Source of the DNA: Polyangia bacterium
GTDB lineage: Bacteria; Myxococcota_A; Polyangia; Nannocystales; Nannocystaceae
Assembly (NCBI GenBank): GCA_030430565.1
Contig: JAUIKS010000019.1
Coordinates: 62,001 to 126,000, forward strand
Reading direction: 5' to 3'
DNA length: 64,000 nucleotides
Shown here: one piece after another, positions 1 through 7,468 of the stretch
Numbering within the stretch: the first letter of the stretch is position 1
Layout: the number at the start of each line of letters is the position of its first letter
Made by a program: the position numbers and the translations under genes
The notes under the pieces: generated by a model
Databases searched by the model: none
Seen by the model: the letters and a program-made list of their open reading frames with translations, nothing else
Told to the model about the DNA's origin: nothing

Positions 1-190
1 GCGCTCTAGCGAGCCCCCCACGCCGCGAAAGCGACGTTCCGCGGGAATTCGCGACTTTCTGCACGAGCTTCGAAACGCGACGCGGCGCCCCGCATCTACC
101 CCGAGAGACAGGGAGCGCAGCCTCGCGCCGGCGTAGCAGCCCGACGCGCAGCCCGCTCGGGGCGTGGGAGACGCGCCAAAGGAGCCCGGA

Positions 191-1189
191 ATGCGAAGAA
201 CAACTTGGAGCCTCGAGATAGCCCGGAGCCTCGCCGCCGCCGCCGCGGCGCTCGCCGTCAGCGCCTGCGAGGCGCCGGAGCCGACGCCGGAGCTGAGCGA
301 CGCCGCGATCGAGTATCGCTCTTGCCCCTGGTGCTGCCCGCCGTGGCGCTGCGGCATGAACTCGCCGAGCTACTTCGGCACGAGCCTCGACCACCTCAAC
401 GTCTACGGTGAGTCCAACGAGACCGGCGTCGCCATCGTCGAGGTCCTCGACGCCGACGACAACGGCGGCTACTGGCTCAACGTGGACCAAGGCGAGCTCG
501 TGGTCGAGGGCGGCGAGGACATCATCTCGGGCGACGCGCTCACGGGCTTTCAGATCGTGCTCGACAACAACGGCAACCCCTCGACCGTGCGGATCATGGC
601 GACCGGCTGGGCCGAGACGCAGTCGGGGCCGCCGCGCCGGACCTACGCGCTCGCCGGGCACGCCGGCGACGGCGTCTACAAGAACATCTGCTCGCTCTTC
701 GACGGCGACCCCAACGCGACCGTCGCGACCATCGCGACCGGTGAGCGCTACGGCGCTGACCACTCGATCGAGGAGCTCGACGACGCGTGGTTCTCGATCG
801 CCTGCGCGGGCTCGGCGGTCGCCAAGATGCTGCTGCTCAACTACGGACCCCAAGACTCGCTCGGCGGACAAGACGCCGCCTCGCCCGCGCAGCGCGAGGC
901 GACGCTGCGGATGTTCTCCGCCGACTACTGCGGCACCGGCACGCACTACACCTACCAGGACGCGCCGCTCATGTTCGCCAACGCGGGCGGCACCGTCGGC
1001 TACGACAAAGACGTGCTGCACCCGGGTCAAGACGACGTGATCGAGGCGGTCTGGGACTCCGGCGGCGCGGTCTGCCTGACGGCGCCGCGCTACGCCGACG
1101 TCGACATCGTGAACCTCGAGTGCGCACCGCCGCCCTGCGACGGCAGCGAGCTCGGGGAGTGGACCACGCGCGTCGGGGTGAGCCCATGA
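191..1189 (+). CDS. ADYC-domain lipoprotein
   Basis: Predicted secreted lipoprotein of 332 residues. The ATG at 191 is chosen over an upstream in-frame GTG at 164 because AAAGGAG lies at 178-184 with good spacing. The N-terminus is basic, then Ala-rich, ending in the lipobox AVSAC. The C-terminal half holds the motif FSADYCGTGTHYT, the signature of the ADYC family of unknown function found mostly in myxobacteria. Nine or more Cys residues in the mature part suggest disulfides and an exported protein. The stop overlaps the start of the sigma factor gene (ATGA), so the two are translationally coupled. A role as surface sensor or target of the downstream sigma/kinase pair is inference from this coupling only. 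Confidence 0.85.
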   Translation: MRRTTWSLEIARSLAAAAAALAVSACEAPEPTPELSDAAIEYRSCPWCCPPWRCGMNSPSYFGTSLDHLNVYGESNETGVAIVEVLDADDNGGYWLNVDQGELVVEGGEDIISGDALTGFQIVLDNNGNPSTVRIMATGWAETQSGPPRRTYALAGHAGDGVYKNICSLFDGDPNATVATIATGERYGADHSIEELDDAWFSIACAGSAVAKMLLLNYGPQDSLGGQDAASPAQREATLRMFSADYCGTGTHYTYQDAPLMFANAGGTVGYDKDVLHPGQDDVIEAVWDSGGAVCLTAPRYADVDIVNLECAPPPCDGSELGEWTTRVGVSP

Positions 1190-1848
1190 ACGCGGGCAGC
1201 CGGGACGCGGACACCGACCGCGCGAGCTCCGATCGTCAGCTGCTCCAGCGCTGGCGCGACGGCGACGCGCGCGCCGGCAACCTCCTGTTTCGTCGCCACT
1301 TCCGCGACATGTACCGCTTCTTTCACCACAAGGTCGGCGCCGACGCCGACGACCTGATCCAGGCGACCTTCTTCAACTGCGTCCGCGCCCGCGATCAATT
1401 CGAAGGCCGCAGCAGCTTCCGCACCTACCTCTACCGAGTCGCGCGCAACGTGCTGTACGCCTACTACCGCGATCGCGGCCGTCGCCGCGTCGACTTCTCC
1501 GCAACCTCACTGGCTGACCTCGGGACCTCGCCGAGCCTCCGCGTAGAGCGAGACGAGCGCCGCGCCCTGCTCGCCCGCGTCCTCAGCGAGCTCCCGCTGC
1601 GCCAGCAGTTGCTGCTGGAGCTCTACTACTGGGAGGAGATGAACGCCGCCGAGCTCGCGGTCATCTTCGAGATCGCCACGCCCACGGCGCGCTGCTGGCT
1701 GTTTCGCGCGCGCAAGGAGCTCGCCAAGCGTCTCGCCGCCGTGCACCCCGACGAGCCGCTCACGCGCGACGGCGCCGCCGAGCTCGACGCCTGGGCTCGC
1801 TCGCTGCGCGCGGTGAGGCCCGCCGACCCGGGAGCGCGCGAGCGATGA
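1186..1848 (+). CDS. Sigma-70 family (ECF-like) RNA polymerase sigma factor
   Basis: 220-residue sigma factor. Region 2 is visible as FRRHFRDMYRFFHHKV followed by DADDLIQATF and SFRTYLYRVARNVLYAYYR. Region 4 is LSELPLRQQLLLELYYWEEM followed by a helix-turn-helix (AELAVIFEIATPTARCWLFRARKEL). The start ATG at 1186 overlaps the stop of the preceding lipoprotein gene, and the stop overlaps the start of the kinase fragment at 1845 (ATGA again). Sigma factor plus TPR-type Ser/Thr kinase is a recurrent myxobacterial pairing in which the kinase is thought to control the sigma factor. Here the kinase is interrupted, so regulation may be lost or switched. Confidence 0.9.
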   Translation: MNAGSRDADTDRASSDRQLLQRWRDGDARAGNLLFRRHFRDMYRFFHHKVGADADDLIQATFFNCVRARDQFEGRSSFRTYLYRVARNVLYAYYRDRGRRRVDFSATSLADLGTSPSLRVERDERRALLARVLSELPLRQQLLLELYYWEEMNAAELAVIFEIATPTARCWLFRARKELAKRLAAVHPDEPLTRDGAAELDAWARSLRAVRPADPGARER

Positions 1849-2135
1849 GCGCTCGCCCCCAGCCCGCGCCCGCGCCGAGTTCGCGCGAGCTCGTCAGCGC
1901 CCCGACGATGGTCGCCGACACGCTGCTCGGCGAGACCGTGCTCAAAGGTGGTCTCGAGGACATACGCCCGCGCGACGACAGCCTCGCGCAGGAGCGCATG
2001 GCCGACGCGCTCGCCAACCGAATGTTCGGCCTCCAGCCCGCGACGCAGCAGCTCGGGCGCTTCACGATCCTCGCGCGCCTCGGCGAGGGCGGCATGGGCG
2101 TGGTGTACAGCGCCTACTCGATGGTTGGAATGTAA
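1845..2135 (+). pseudogene. Ser/Thr protein kinase, N-terminal fragment (split gene, part 1)
   Basis: Begins in ATGA overlap with the sigma factor. The first 60 or so residues are the usual variable N-terminus; then LGRFTILARLGEGGMGVVYS is the start of a Hanks-type kinase domain with its glycine loop GEGGMG. The reading frame leaves kinase homology straight after VYSAY and stops four codons later (SMVGM, stop). The missing part resumes in the same reading phase at 11896 with VYSAYDPALDRRVALKLL. Joining the halves at the shared 15-bp repeat would give a kinase of about 952 residues. As it stands the fragment lacks the VAIK lysine, catalytic loop and DFG and cannot be an active kinase. Confidence 0.85.
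2103..2119. repeat. Direct repeat copy A at left kinase break
   Basis: GTGTACAGCGCCTAC at 2103-2117 is identical to 11896-11910. The stretch 2105-2119 (GTACAGCGCCTACTC) is identical to 8260-8274. The site encodes VYSAY just after the kinase glycine loop. Confidence 0.85.
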
Positions 2136-2237
2136 AGTAAGGGAAAGATTCGGGTTTTCAGAGGCGGGTGAGCGGTGTGCCCGTTATGTGCCTCCTACTC
2201 GTCCTCCTCGGGATCACGCAGGCGCCGGATGGCACTA

Positions 2238-3406
2238 GCTGTCATCGTTTGCCCCGACATCGGAGTTCACTCGTCGGTCCGACCTCGGCGCGGACGATGA
2301 CATGAACTGGCCGCTGGTGCTGCTCTGGAGACTCGCGTCGCTCAGAACCGGCCATGCACGGCCACGCCTCGGACATGTCCTCCGTGCAAGGGTAAAATAG
2401 ACAGCTCGCGAAGCACCCGCCGCTCGCCCTCGGCGGTCCGACGCGCCATGATGAGCGCCCCCCCGACGCCCGTCGCCAGACCGCCGATCTGAATGACGCC
2501 GAGGGTCGACGCCAACGTGCGGACACCCGCGCCCTCGGCCTGGCTCGCTAGCACGATTGGCCCAGCGAGAGGGAGCAGCGCCCACTGCCGCTGAACCTGG
2601 TCTTGGCCGTCGAGTAACGTATCGGATTCGGCCGAACTGAACGCGATGAGTGTACCGAGATACGCGACCCCGAAACCGGCTAATCCTCCCACACCGAGGC
2701 CAAGGCCTAGCCGTCGCTGCCGCAAGAGGTCGAGATCGCCGTCGATACGCGTATTGAACCGTCGATCGAGCGCGGTGAACGCTGAGCGCTTGAGCGCGCG
2801 CCCTGTTCGTCGCAGACGCACCGCGCCGACGATGCCCGCAGACAACAGCCCGAGCTGCGCGAGCGCGTCGACGGCGAACAAGGCCTTCCAGTCAGTTCTG
2901 GTCGTCGCGGCGCTCAGCCAGATCGGCCCGGCCACGGGGATCTCGGCCACAACCGCGGAGGGGTCGAAGCCGAGCGTCCCGCTCGCTACGCCGAGCCCAA
3001 AGGTCGCAACGTGCACGACGCCGAGGCTCGCAAACCCGCCAGCCGTCAGCGCGCGCGCGCGCCGTTGCTCACGGCGCAGACGCGACCACTCTTGTCCCGC
3101 GGCCGGCGAAGCACGAGCGTCGAGGGGTGGACCGACTGACTCTGGAGACAGCGCGGAGGGACTCCCAAGGATCGAGATGGTGAAGATCGACAGGCCGAGG
3201 ATCATGGGCGTAGGCGCATGCATGTGGGCTCGCCAAGGCGAGACCTCGAGGTAGTCCCGGCCGGGGGCGGACGGTTCACTGAAAAACGTCACGCGGTCGA
3301 TTTCGCTCGCGGACGATGACACGAGCTGTCATCGCGTCGAGCCGGCCAATCGAGCCCCTGGCCCTCGCTCGCTAACAATGACACGAGTCTTGACCTCGAG
3401 CCGGCC
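2238..3406. repeat. Dispersed GATGACA repeats flanking the membrane-protein gene
   Basis: Related short repeats lie on both sides of the gene at 2342-3223. They are AGCTGTCATCG at 2238-2248, GCGGACGATGACATGAACTG at 2290-2309, GCGGACGATGACACGAGCTG at 3309-3328 and a diverged copy within 3367-3406. The last two share about 40 bp ending in TCGAGCCGGCC. Positions 3314-3334 form a perfect hairpin: 8-bp arms CGATGACA/TGTCATCG around CGAGC. Their function is not known. Confidence 0.6.
2342..3223 (-). CDS. Predicted membrane protein of unknown function
   Basis: About 293 residues if the start is the ATG at 3223; an upstream in-frame ATG at 3322 adds 33 residues without signal-peptide character. From 3223 the protein starts with a short hydrophobic signal-like stretch (ILGLSIFTISILG). 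Further hydrophobic segments sit near ALTAGGFASLGVVHVATFGLGV, LFAVDALAQLGLLSAGIVGAV, LGLGVGGLAGFGVAYLGTLI and GVIQIGGLATGVGGALIMA. The C-terminus (GHVRGVAVHGRF) resembles the tail seen in small myxobacterial envelope proteins. I do not recognise a named family. It lies in the segment that splits the kinase and is flanked by the GATGACA repeats. Confidence 0.65.
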   Translation of the reverse strand: MHAPTPMILGLSIFTISILGSPSALSPESVGPPLDARASPAAGQEWSRLRREQRRARALTAGGFASLGVVHVATFGLGVASGTLGFDPSAVVAEIPVAGPIWLSAATTRTDWKALFAVDALAQLGLLSAGIVGAVRLRRTGRALKRSAFTALDRRFNTRIDGDLDLLRQRRLGLGLGVGGLAGFGVAYLGTLIAFSSAESDTLLDGQDQVQRQWALLPLAGPIVLASQAEGAGVRTLASTLGVIQIGGLATGVGGALIMARRTAEGERRVLRELSILPLHGGHVRGVAVHGRF

Positions 3407-3429
3407 GGCGGGGCGGCTGGTCGCGCGGT

Positions 3430-4602
3430 CTACTGCTCCACGCAGTACAGGTGCGCGCTCGCCTCGCAGGACCAGAGCCCGTCTTCACCCTGGATAAACG
3501 TCCAGAGGCTCGGGTCCGCGTTGAACCCGATCGCCCCCTCGAGCCCGCCGACGAACGTCCAGTCGAAGCAGCTCAAGAACGGCTGGTTCAACGAGCCATC
3601 CGGCCGCGTGTTCGTCCAAACGAGCTTGTTGATCCGATACTCGTTTGGTTCGCTCGTCGCGGTGATCGGCGCGAGCAGCTCACCCGAGACGAGGCCGCTC
3701 CAACCTTCGGCGATCGTCGTTCCGTCTCGTGTCAAGTAGAGCCCGCTGTGGGTCATGTTGAACCGGTTGAGGACGGACTTGTAGTCGTCCTCGATCTCGA
3801 TCGGCTCATCGTTCTCATCTTTCCCAGCGCCACCGATCCACGCACGAAATCTCGGCGCGATCGGTTCGTCGTTCTCGCCGGGAACGATCAAGCCCGCCGC
3901 GTCGGCCAGGTCGTGACAGATCCAATCGGCGGCGTCGATGCCGTCGTGGACCGGGCGTTGCGTGTAGGATGTGAGATCGGCGCCGTAGTACCCCGGGGTG
4001 ATGAAGACCAGCTTCGCGCCTTCGAAGCGGCACGTTGGAGAGCACGAGAGGCCATCGGGAGTGTCGCCGCCGTCGCAGAGTTCGCCGCAGGCGACATCGA
4101 CGTGTCCGTCACCGCAATGCGGTCCGAGCGTGCAGGTCTCGCTCATGCAGCCGCCGCACTGCGCCCCGTCGTTGTTCGCCGGGCCGAGGTCGCACTCCTC
4201 AACCCCGTCGTGCAGGAGGCCATCGCCGCAGACGTTGAGCACGCACTGTCCTGTACAGCCGCCGTGATCGGAATTCTCGGGGCCGTCGTCGCACTCTTCG
4301 GTCTCGGGGTCGACCACGCCGTCTCCGCACTCGAGCGCCGTTCCGCTTGTCGAGCTGCCCGTCGTTTCATCGCCTGTCGAGCTTGTGGACGAGGGCTCTT
4401 CGGAACCCGTGGTTGAATCGGTCGTCGGGGTCGCCGTTGATGATGAGGACGCTGAGCTCGAGTCGTCGGTTGTGCCGGATGTGCTCGTCCCGTCATCCTC
4501 GTCGGGAGCGTCTGTCGTGGCGGGCGTCTCGGTCGCGCCCACGCAGGACAAGAGCCCGGCGAGGAGTAGCGGCGTAATGACGACTCTTGAGCGAACTCGC
4601 AT
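3430..4602 (-). CDS. DUF4215 Cys-rich repeat lipoprotein with DUF1554 domain
   Basis: 390-residue predicted lipoprotein (LLLAGLLSC lipobox). A Ser/Thr/Asp-rich linker follows (about residues 25-90), then three to four Cys-rich repeats of the CGDGVVDPETEECDDG type (DUF4215, the myxobacterial Cys-rich repeat). The C-terminal domain starts at LVFITPGYYGADL and carries FRAWIGG and HLYCVEQ, matching DUF1554, a domain also found in Leptospira surface lipoproteins. A GGAGG-like ribosome site precedes the ATG at 4602. The next gene upstream is a paralogue, 45 bp away and in the same orientation. Likely cell-surface; function unknown. Confidence 0.85.
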   Translation of the reverse strand: MRVRSRVVITPLLLAGLLSCVGATETPATTDAPDEDDGTSTSGTTDDSSSASSSSTATPTTDSTTGSEEPSSTSSTGDETTGSSTSGTALECGDGVVDPETEECDDGPENSDHGGCTGQCVLNVCGDGLLHDGVEECDLGPANNDGAQCGGCMSETCTLGPHCGDGHVDVACGELCDGGDTPDGLSCSPTCRFEGAKLVFITPGYYGADLTSYTQRPVHDGIDAADWICHDLADAAGLIVPGENDEPIAPRFRAWIGGAGKDENDEPIEIEDDYKSVLNRFNMTHSGLYLTRDGTTIAEGWSGLVSGELLAPITATSEPNEYRINKLVWTNTRPDGSLNQPFLSCFDWTFVGGLEGAIGFNADPSLWTFIQGEDGLWSCEASAHLYCVEQ

Positions 4603-4647
4603 GAAACGAATCCTCCAACGATGTTCACGCCGAGGTCGGCGCTGAGC

Positions 4648-5598
4648 TCAATTTTCAAAACAATAGAAGTGACCAATTCCGGCGCAGAGTTCCGGGTTGT
4701 CCACCGCGTCGGTCCATTCTTCGTCGACCCGCGATGCGTACCCGAGACGGCCTTTGATCGGGAACTCGTCGGTCGTCCATCCCATGCAGTCGGCGGACTC
4801 GGGGTGCTTGAGACCCTGGGGCGTGGTGTTGGTCCAGACCGCGCCCGAACCGACATCAACACCATTTTCGTCCACGTCGATCGGGTTCTGGATCGTCCCG
4901 TCGGTCAGGTCGTCCCAGTCGTCGGCCACAACCGTGCCGTTCGTCAGCAGGTAGCGCCCCTTGGACTTAAGGAACCACTCGTCCGGGTTGTGGATGTCGT
5001 CGCTCATCCACGCGCGGTAGGTGAGCGGGTTCGGGAGCCCGGCGTCTTGAGCGAGAGATTTGCAGTGCGAGTTCGCGCCGCTCACGGCCCCGAACGAGCC
5101 GCCGGTCGCGGTGCTGGTCAGGAACACGTAGCGATCGCGGGCGCACTGCGAGTTACAGCCGTCGTCCTCGACGTCGTTGCCGTCATCGCACTCCTCGCCA
5201 AAGTTGTCGTGGAGGATGCCGTCGCCGCAGCCCGCGAGCTCGCACGAGCTCAGGCACGCGTCGAGATCGTTGTCGTTGCCGTCGTCGCACTCCTCGTCGC
5301 CCTGGACCTCGCCGTCGCCGCAGACCCCCTGACCGGCTGTGGTCTCTGCGGTGGTGCTCGACGTCGAGCTACTCGTCGTCGCGCCGCTCTCGCTCTCGGA
5401 CTCCGCTCCGGCAGTGCCGGCCGTGACACCGGTAGTGTCGTCGGTGGTCGTGTCCGCGCCGGTCGACGAGCTGCTCGAGCTCCCGTCAGGATCGCTGGTC
5501 GCGGAATCGACCGTCGTCTCATCCGGTCCCTGCGGACAACCGAGCATGCACACGATGGCGACGAGCGCGACGGCCCTATGCGCGTGAAGCGATGGCAT
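4648..5598 (-). CDS. DUF4215 Cys-rich repeat lipoprotein with DUF1554 domain (paralogue)
   Basis: 316-residue paralogue of the protein encoded at 3430-4602. It has a lipoprotein signal ending VAIVCMLGC, a Ser/Thr/Glu-rich linker, two Cys-rich repeats (CGDGEVQGDEECDDGNDNDL and a second ECDDGNDVEDDGC), and a C-terminal DUF1554-type domain (YVFLTSTATGGSFG, YRAWMSDD, HFYCFEN). Domain order is the same in both proteins but this one has fewer repeats. The 45-bp gap and common orientation point to a tandem duplication transcribed as one unit. Surface location is inferred from the signal and the Cys-rich repeats. Confidence 0.85.
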   Translation of the reverse strand: MPSLHAHRAVALVAIVCMLGCPQGPDETTVDSATSDPDGSSSSSSTGADTTTDDTTGVTAGTAGAESESESGATTSSSTSSTTAETTAGQGVCGDGEVQGDEECDDGNDNDLDACLSSCELAGCGDGILHDNFGEECDDGNDVEDDGCNSQCARDRYVFLTSTATGGSFGAVSGANSHCKSLAQDAGLPNPLTYRAWMSDDIHNPDEWFLKSKGRYLLTNGTVVADDWDDLTDGTIQNPIDVDENGVDVGSGAVWTNTTPQGLKHPESADCMGWTTDEFPIKGRLGYASRVDEEWTDAVDNPELCAGIGHFYCFEN

Positions 5599-5903
5599 GG
5601 ACGACTACGTGATTATCCGAGAACGCCGGGTCGCCGCAACTGGCCAGGTTTTGGCCACAGGCTGGCGTACTGCGGGAGCCCGGTCGGAGCGGAGGTAATG
5701 GAATTAGGAGCCGGCATGGACGAGGAACGCCAGGTGACGCGTGTGGCGCGGAGCAGCGGCGAATGAGCGTGGAGCGCAGCGGCGGTTGTGCACCCTGCGC
5801 GTCGACGATGGGTCTATCGTCTCGATGAACTACGAAGACCGTCTCGCCAGATGCTCGAGGCCGTGAAGGTCTACGACGCAAGTCGCTGGTCACGGGGCGG
5901 CCA
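5599..5903. other. Intergenic, no gene supported
   Basis: 305 bp between the lipoprotein start and the XRE stop. Open frames here are short or GC-rich shadows with no recognisable domain. The upstream promoter of the lipoprotein pair should lie in the part nearest 5600, but no clear boxes were seen. Confidence 0.5.
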
Positions 5904-6185
5904 CTAGCTGTGTCGCATCCGAACGCCGGAACCGTCCTCGAAGCGGATCTCTGAAACCCGCGCTGACGGCAGTGGAGTCCCCCCGTCGGGCGCGAGGAAC
6001 TCCACGCCGGCGCGCTCGAGGGCGCCCTTGATCGAGTTCATGGTGCCGACGCGGATGTGATCGGGATCCATCTGCCGGCTCTCAAAGCGGTGGATCGTCA
6101 TGCGACCAACACCGGCGATCTCGGCGAGCTTGGTCATGCTCCATCCGAGCATCCGGCGCGCGGCTGCACACTGTTCCGGGGACAC
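5904..6185 (-). CDS. XRE-family helix-turn-helix regulator
   Basis: 93-residue single-domain regulator. SPEQCAAARRMLGWSMTKLA, then EIAGVGRMTIHRFESR, form the classic Cro/CI helix-turn-helix. The C-terminus ALERAGVEFLAPDG followed by GVRMR is typical of small stand-alone XRE proteins. It is divergent from the gene at 6306, and the palindrome CATAATTGCACGATTATG at 6239-6256 sits between the two starts as a likely operator. The arrangement suggests autoregulation and control of the divergent gene. Confidence 0.88.
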   Translation of the reverse strand: MSPEQCAAARRMLGWSMTKLAEIAGVGRMTIHRFESRQMDPDHIRVGTMNSIKGALERAGVEFLAPDGGTPLPSARVSEIRFEDGSGVRMRHS

Positions 6186-6238
6186 GCGCGCAAGCTAGCA
6201 CGAGCGCCGAAACGCGCGGACCGATGCGCGTTTTCACT

Positions 6239-6272
6239 CATAATTGCACGATTATGAATACAATCATACCAT
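6239..6272 (+). promoter_or_regulatory. Palindromic operator with overlapping promoter, divergent XRE region
   Basis: CATAAT-TGCACG-ATTATG (6239-6256) is a perfect inverted repeat with 6-bp arms in an AT-rich pocket. A plausible sigma-70 promoter for the rightward gene overlaps it: TTGCAC at 6244-6249, 17 bp, then TACCAT at 6267-6272. Binding by the divergent XRE protein would occlude the -35 box. The binding is inferred; the symmetry is seen. Confidence 0.6.
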
Positions 6273-6305
6273 TTTCGTGCGACCGACAACCAGGAGACCA
6301 ACCCG

Positions 6306-6704
6306 ATGAGCAAGCCGACCAAGTTCCACGCACCGACGATCATCAACCTCGAGCACGGGTTCTGCGACCCCGCGTGCACGAGCCCGAGTCTGCTCGCGGT
6401 GTTCCGCCTGCTCGACGGGACGCGCGTCGAGTTCGCGGTCCGCAACGCGGTCTCGCTCCACGCGTGCCCTGGGCCGCGGTTAGAAGCGGATCAGCTGCTC
6501 ATCGCGCCGCCTTCTGGCCGCTCGCAGGCGCGGGTATCGATCATCCAGCTTCGCAACCTCGCGGACCTCAATGGGATGCCGGAGGTGCTGCGGGCACTTA
6601 ACCATTTCGAGGCGGGGCGGCTCAAGGACGCCGCAAGATATTCGGCCGCAGCCGGCCCTCGTTGGGTCGGCTTAGCTGACTACTTCGGCGGGGCCTCGCA
6701 ATAG
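6306..6704 (+). CDS. Hypothetical protein in XRE cassette
   Basis: 132-residue protein I do not recognise. AGGAGA at 6292-6297 gives a good ribosome site for the ATG at 6306. It has no signal peptide and no membrane segment. The N-terminal half (INLEHGFCDPACTSPSLLAV, then FRLLDGTRVEFAVRN) looks like a small beta-rich fold, and two Cys lie four residues apart. The gene is divergent from the XRE regulator and shares its palindromic operator. It precedes the unknown+CHAT pair by about 100 bp in the same direction, so it may or may not belong to that module. Confidence 0.65.
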   Translation: MSKPTKFHAPTIINLEHGFCDPACTSPSLLAVFRLLDGTRVEFAVRNAVSLHACPGPRLEADQLLIAPPSGRSQARVSIIQLRNLADLNGMPEVLRALNHFEAGRLKDAARYSAAAGPRWVGLADYFGGASQ

Positions 6705-6770
6705 GCGCCCGTATGTATGACCGTGTAGGCGCCATGCTTGACATCTACCTCCAAACTTTGTGGACTCATC

Positions 6771-6790
6771 TTAACAAAGACCTTTGTTAA
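6771..6790. promoter_or_regulatory. 20-bp perfect palindrome upstream of the CHAT module
   Basis: TTAACAAAG-AC-CTTTGTTAA (6771-6790) has 9-bp perfect arms and ends one base before the ribosome site of the gene at 6804. A consensus -35 box TTGACA is at 6738-6743; the -10 at the matching distance is weak. It could be an operator, or a hairpin in the 5' leader that would mask or protect the ribosome site. Confidence 0.6.
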
Positions 6791-6803
6791 CGGAGCTACG
6801 TGC

Positions 6804-7358
6804 ATGAGGCGATCGGACGAATTCTATACATTTTGTGATGTACCCGTCGAGACAGTTTTGTCCAAGAGGCTCGAAGAGGCAACATCTGCTGTTAAGCGAA
6901 TTCCTGAAGCGGCAATTAAAACCGCAAACGAGGCCGCCATTGTCGATCAACTGACAAAAAAGCATGCCTTCATCGTCCCCAACTTAGACTTCGATTCCAT
7001 ATCGGTCGAAGCCGAAGCGAGAATGGTGCCCGGCTCATACTTCCCTCGAACCTTCTTTACCGAACCGCATAAAAAATACGAGAAAAAAGCATATATCTTT
7101 CGCCTTCCCTTCTCCGGGGATCCGATCTTTTTGAGGTGTTACGAATCCAGCCGTACACTTTCTCCAAAACGCGCATACCTTGACAACGAGGCTCTATGCT
7201 TCGAATTTGTCGACATCCGGGGTGACAAAGACGAGATCACTACATTTAGAGACGCCACGCTGCAACATTTTCGCCGCTACCTTCCCTCGGTTGCAGCGCG
7301 AAAGACAATGATTTTCTTTCAAGCCTTGGGACACCAATTCGGCGAAGCGCGCCCATAA
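6804..7358 (+). CDS. Unknown protein paired with CHAT protease
   Basis: 184 residues from the ATG at 6804, which has CGGAG at 6791-6795. Translating from the earlier in-frame start at 6738 would run through the palindrome at 6771-6790 and is less likely. No family is recognised. The N-terminus (RRSDEFYTFCDVPVETVLSK) and a long helical stretch (residues about 20-50) precede a mixed alpha/beta region (KAYIFRLPFSGDPIFLRCYE, then ALCFEFVDIRG). The gene is clearly AT-richer than its surroundings, with codons such as AAA, TTT and ATA that the flanking genes avoid, which suggests horizontal acquisition. It lies 110 bp upstream of a CHAT-domain gene of similar composition and may be its sensor or regulator (inference). 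Confidence 0.7.
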   Translation: MRRSDEFYTFCDVPVETVLSKRLEEATSAVKRIPEAAIKTANEAAIVDQLTKKHAFIVPNLDFDSISVEAEARMVPGSYFPRTFFTEPHKKYEKKAYIFRLPFSGDPIFLRCYESSRTLSPKRAYLDNEALCFEFVDIRGDKDEITTFRDATLQHFRRYLPSVAARKTMIFFQALGHQFGEARP

Positions 7359-7468
7359 CACCCCAACGCCCCCCCACGCAGGAACGAACCGTAGCCCACA
7401 CGTCACGAAAACCCAGAAAACGCAGGTCGAGAGCAGCGGCTAGACGCGATAGCTCCGAACAAGCTTAC

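Noticed and set aside
5576..5893. 105-codon minus-strand frame upstream of the lipoprotein pair
   Set aside because: It overlaps the start of the lipoprotein gene, has no ribosome site and no recognisable sequence.
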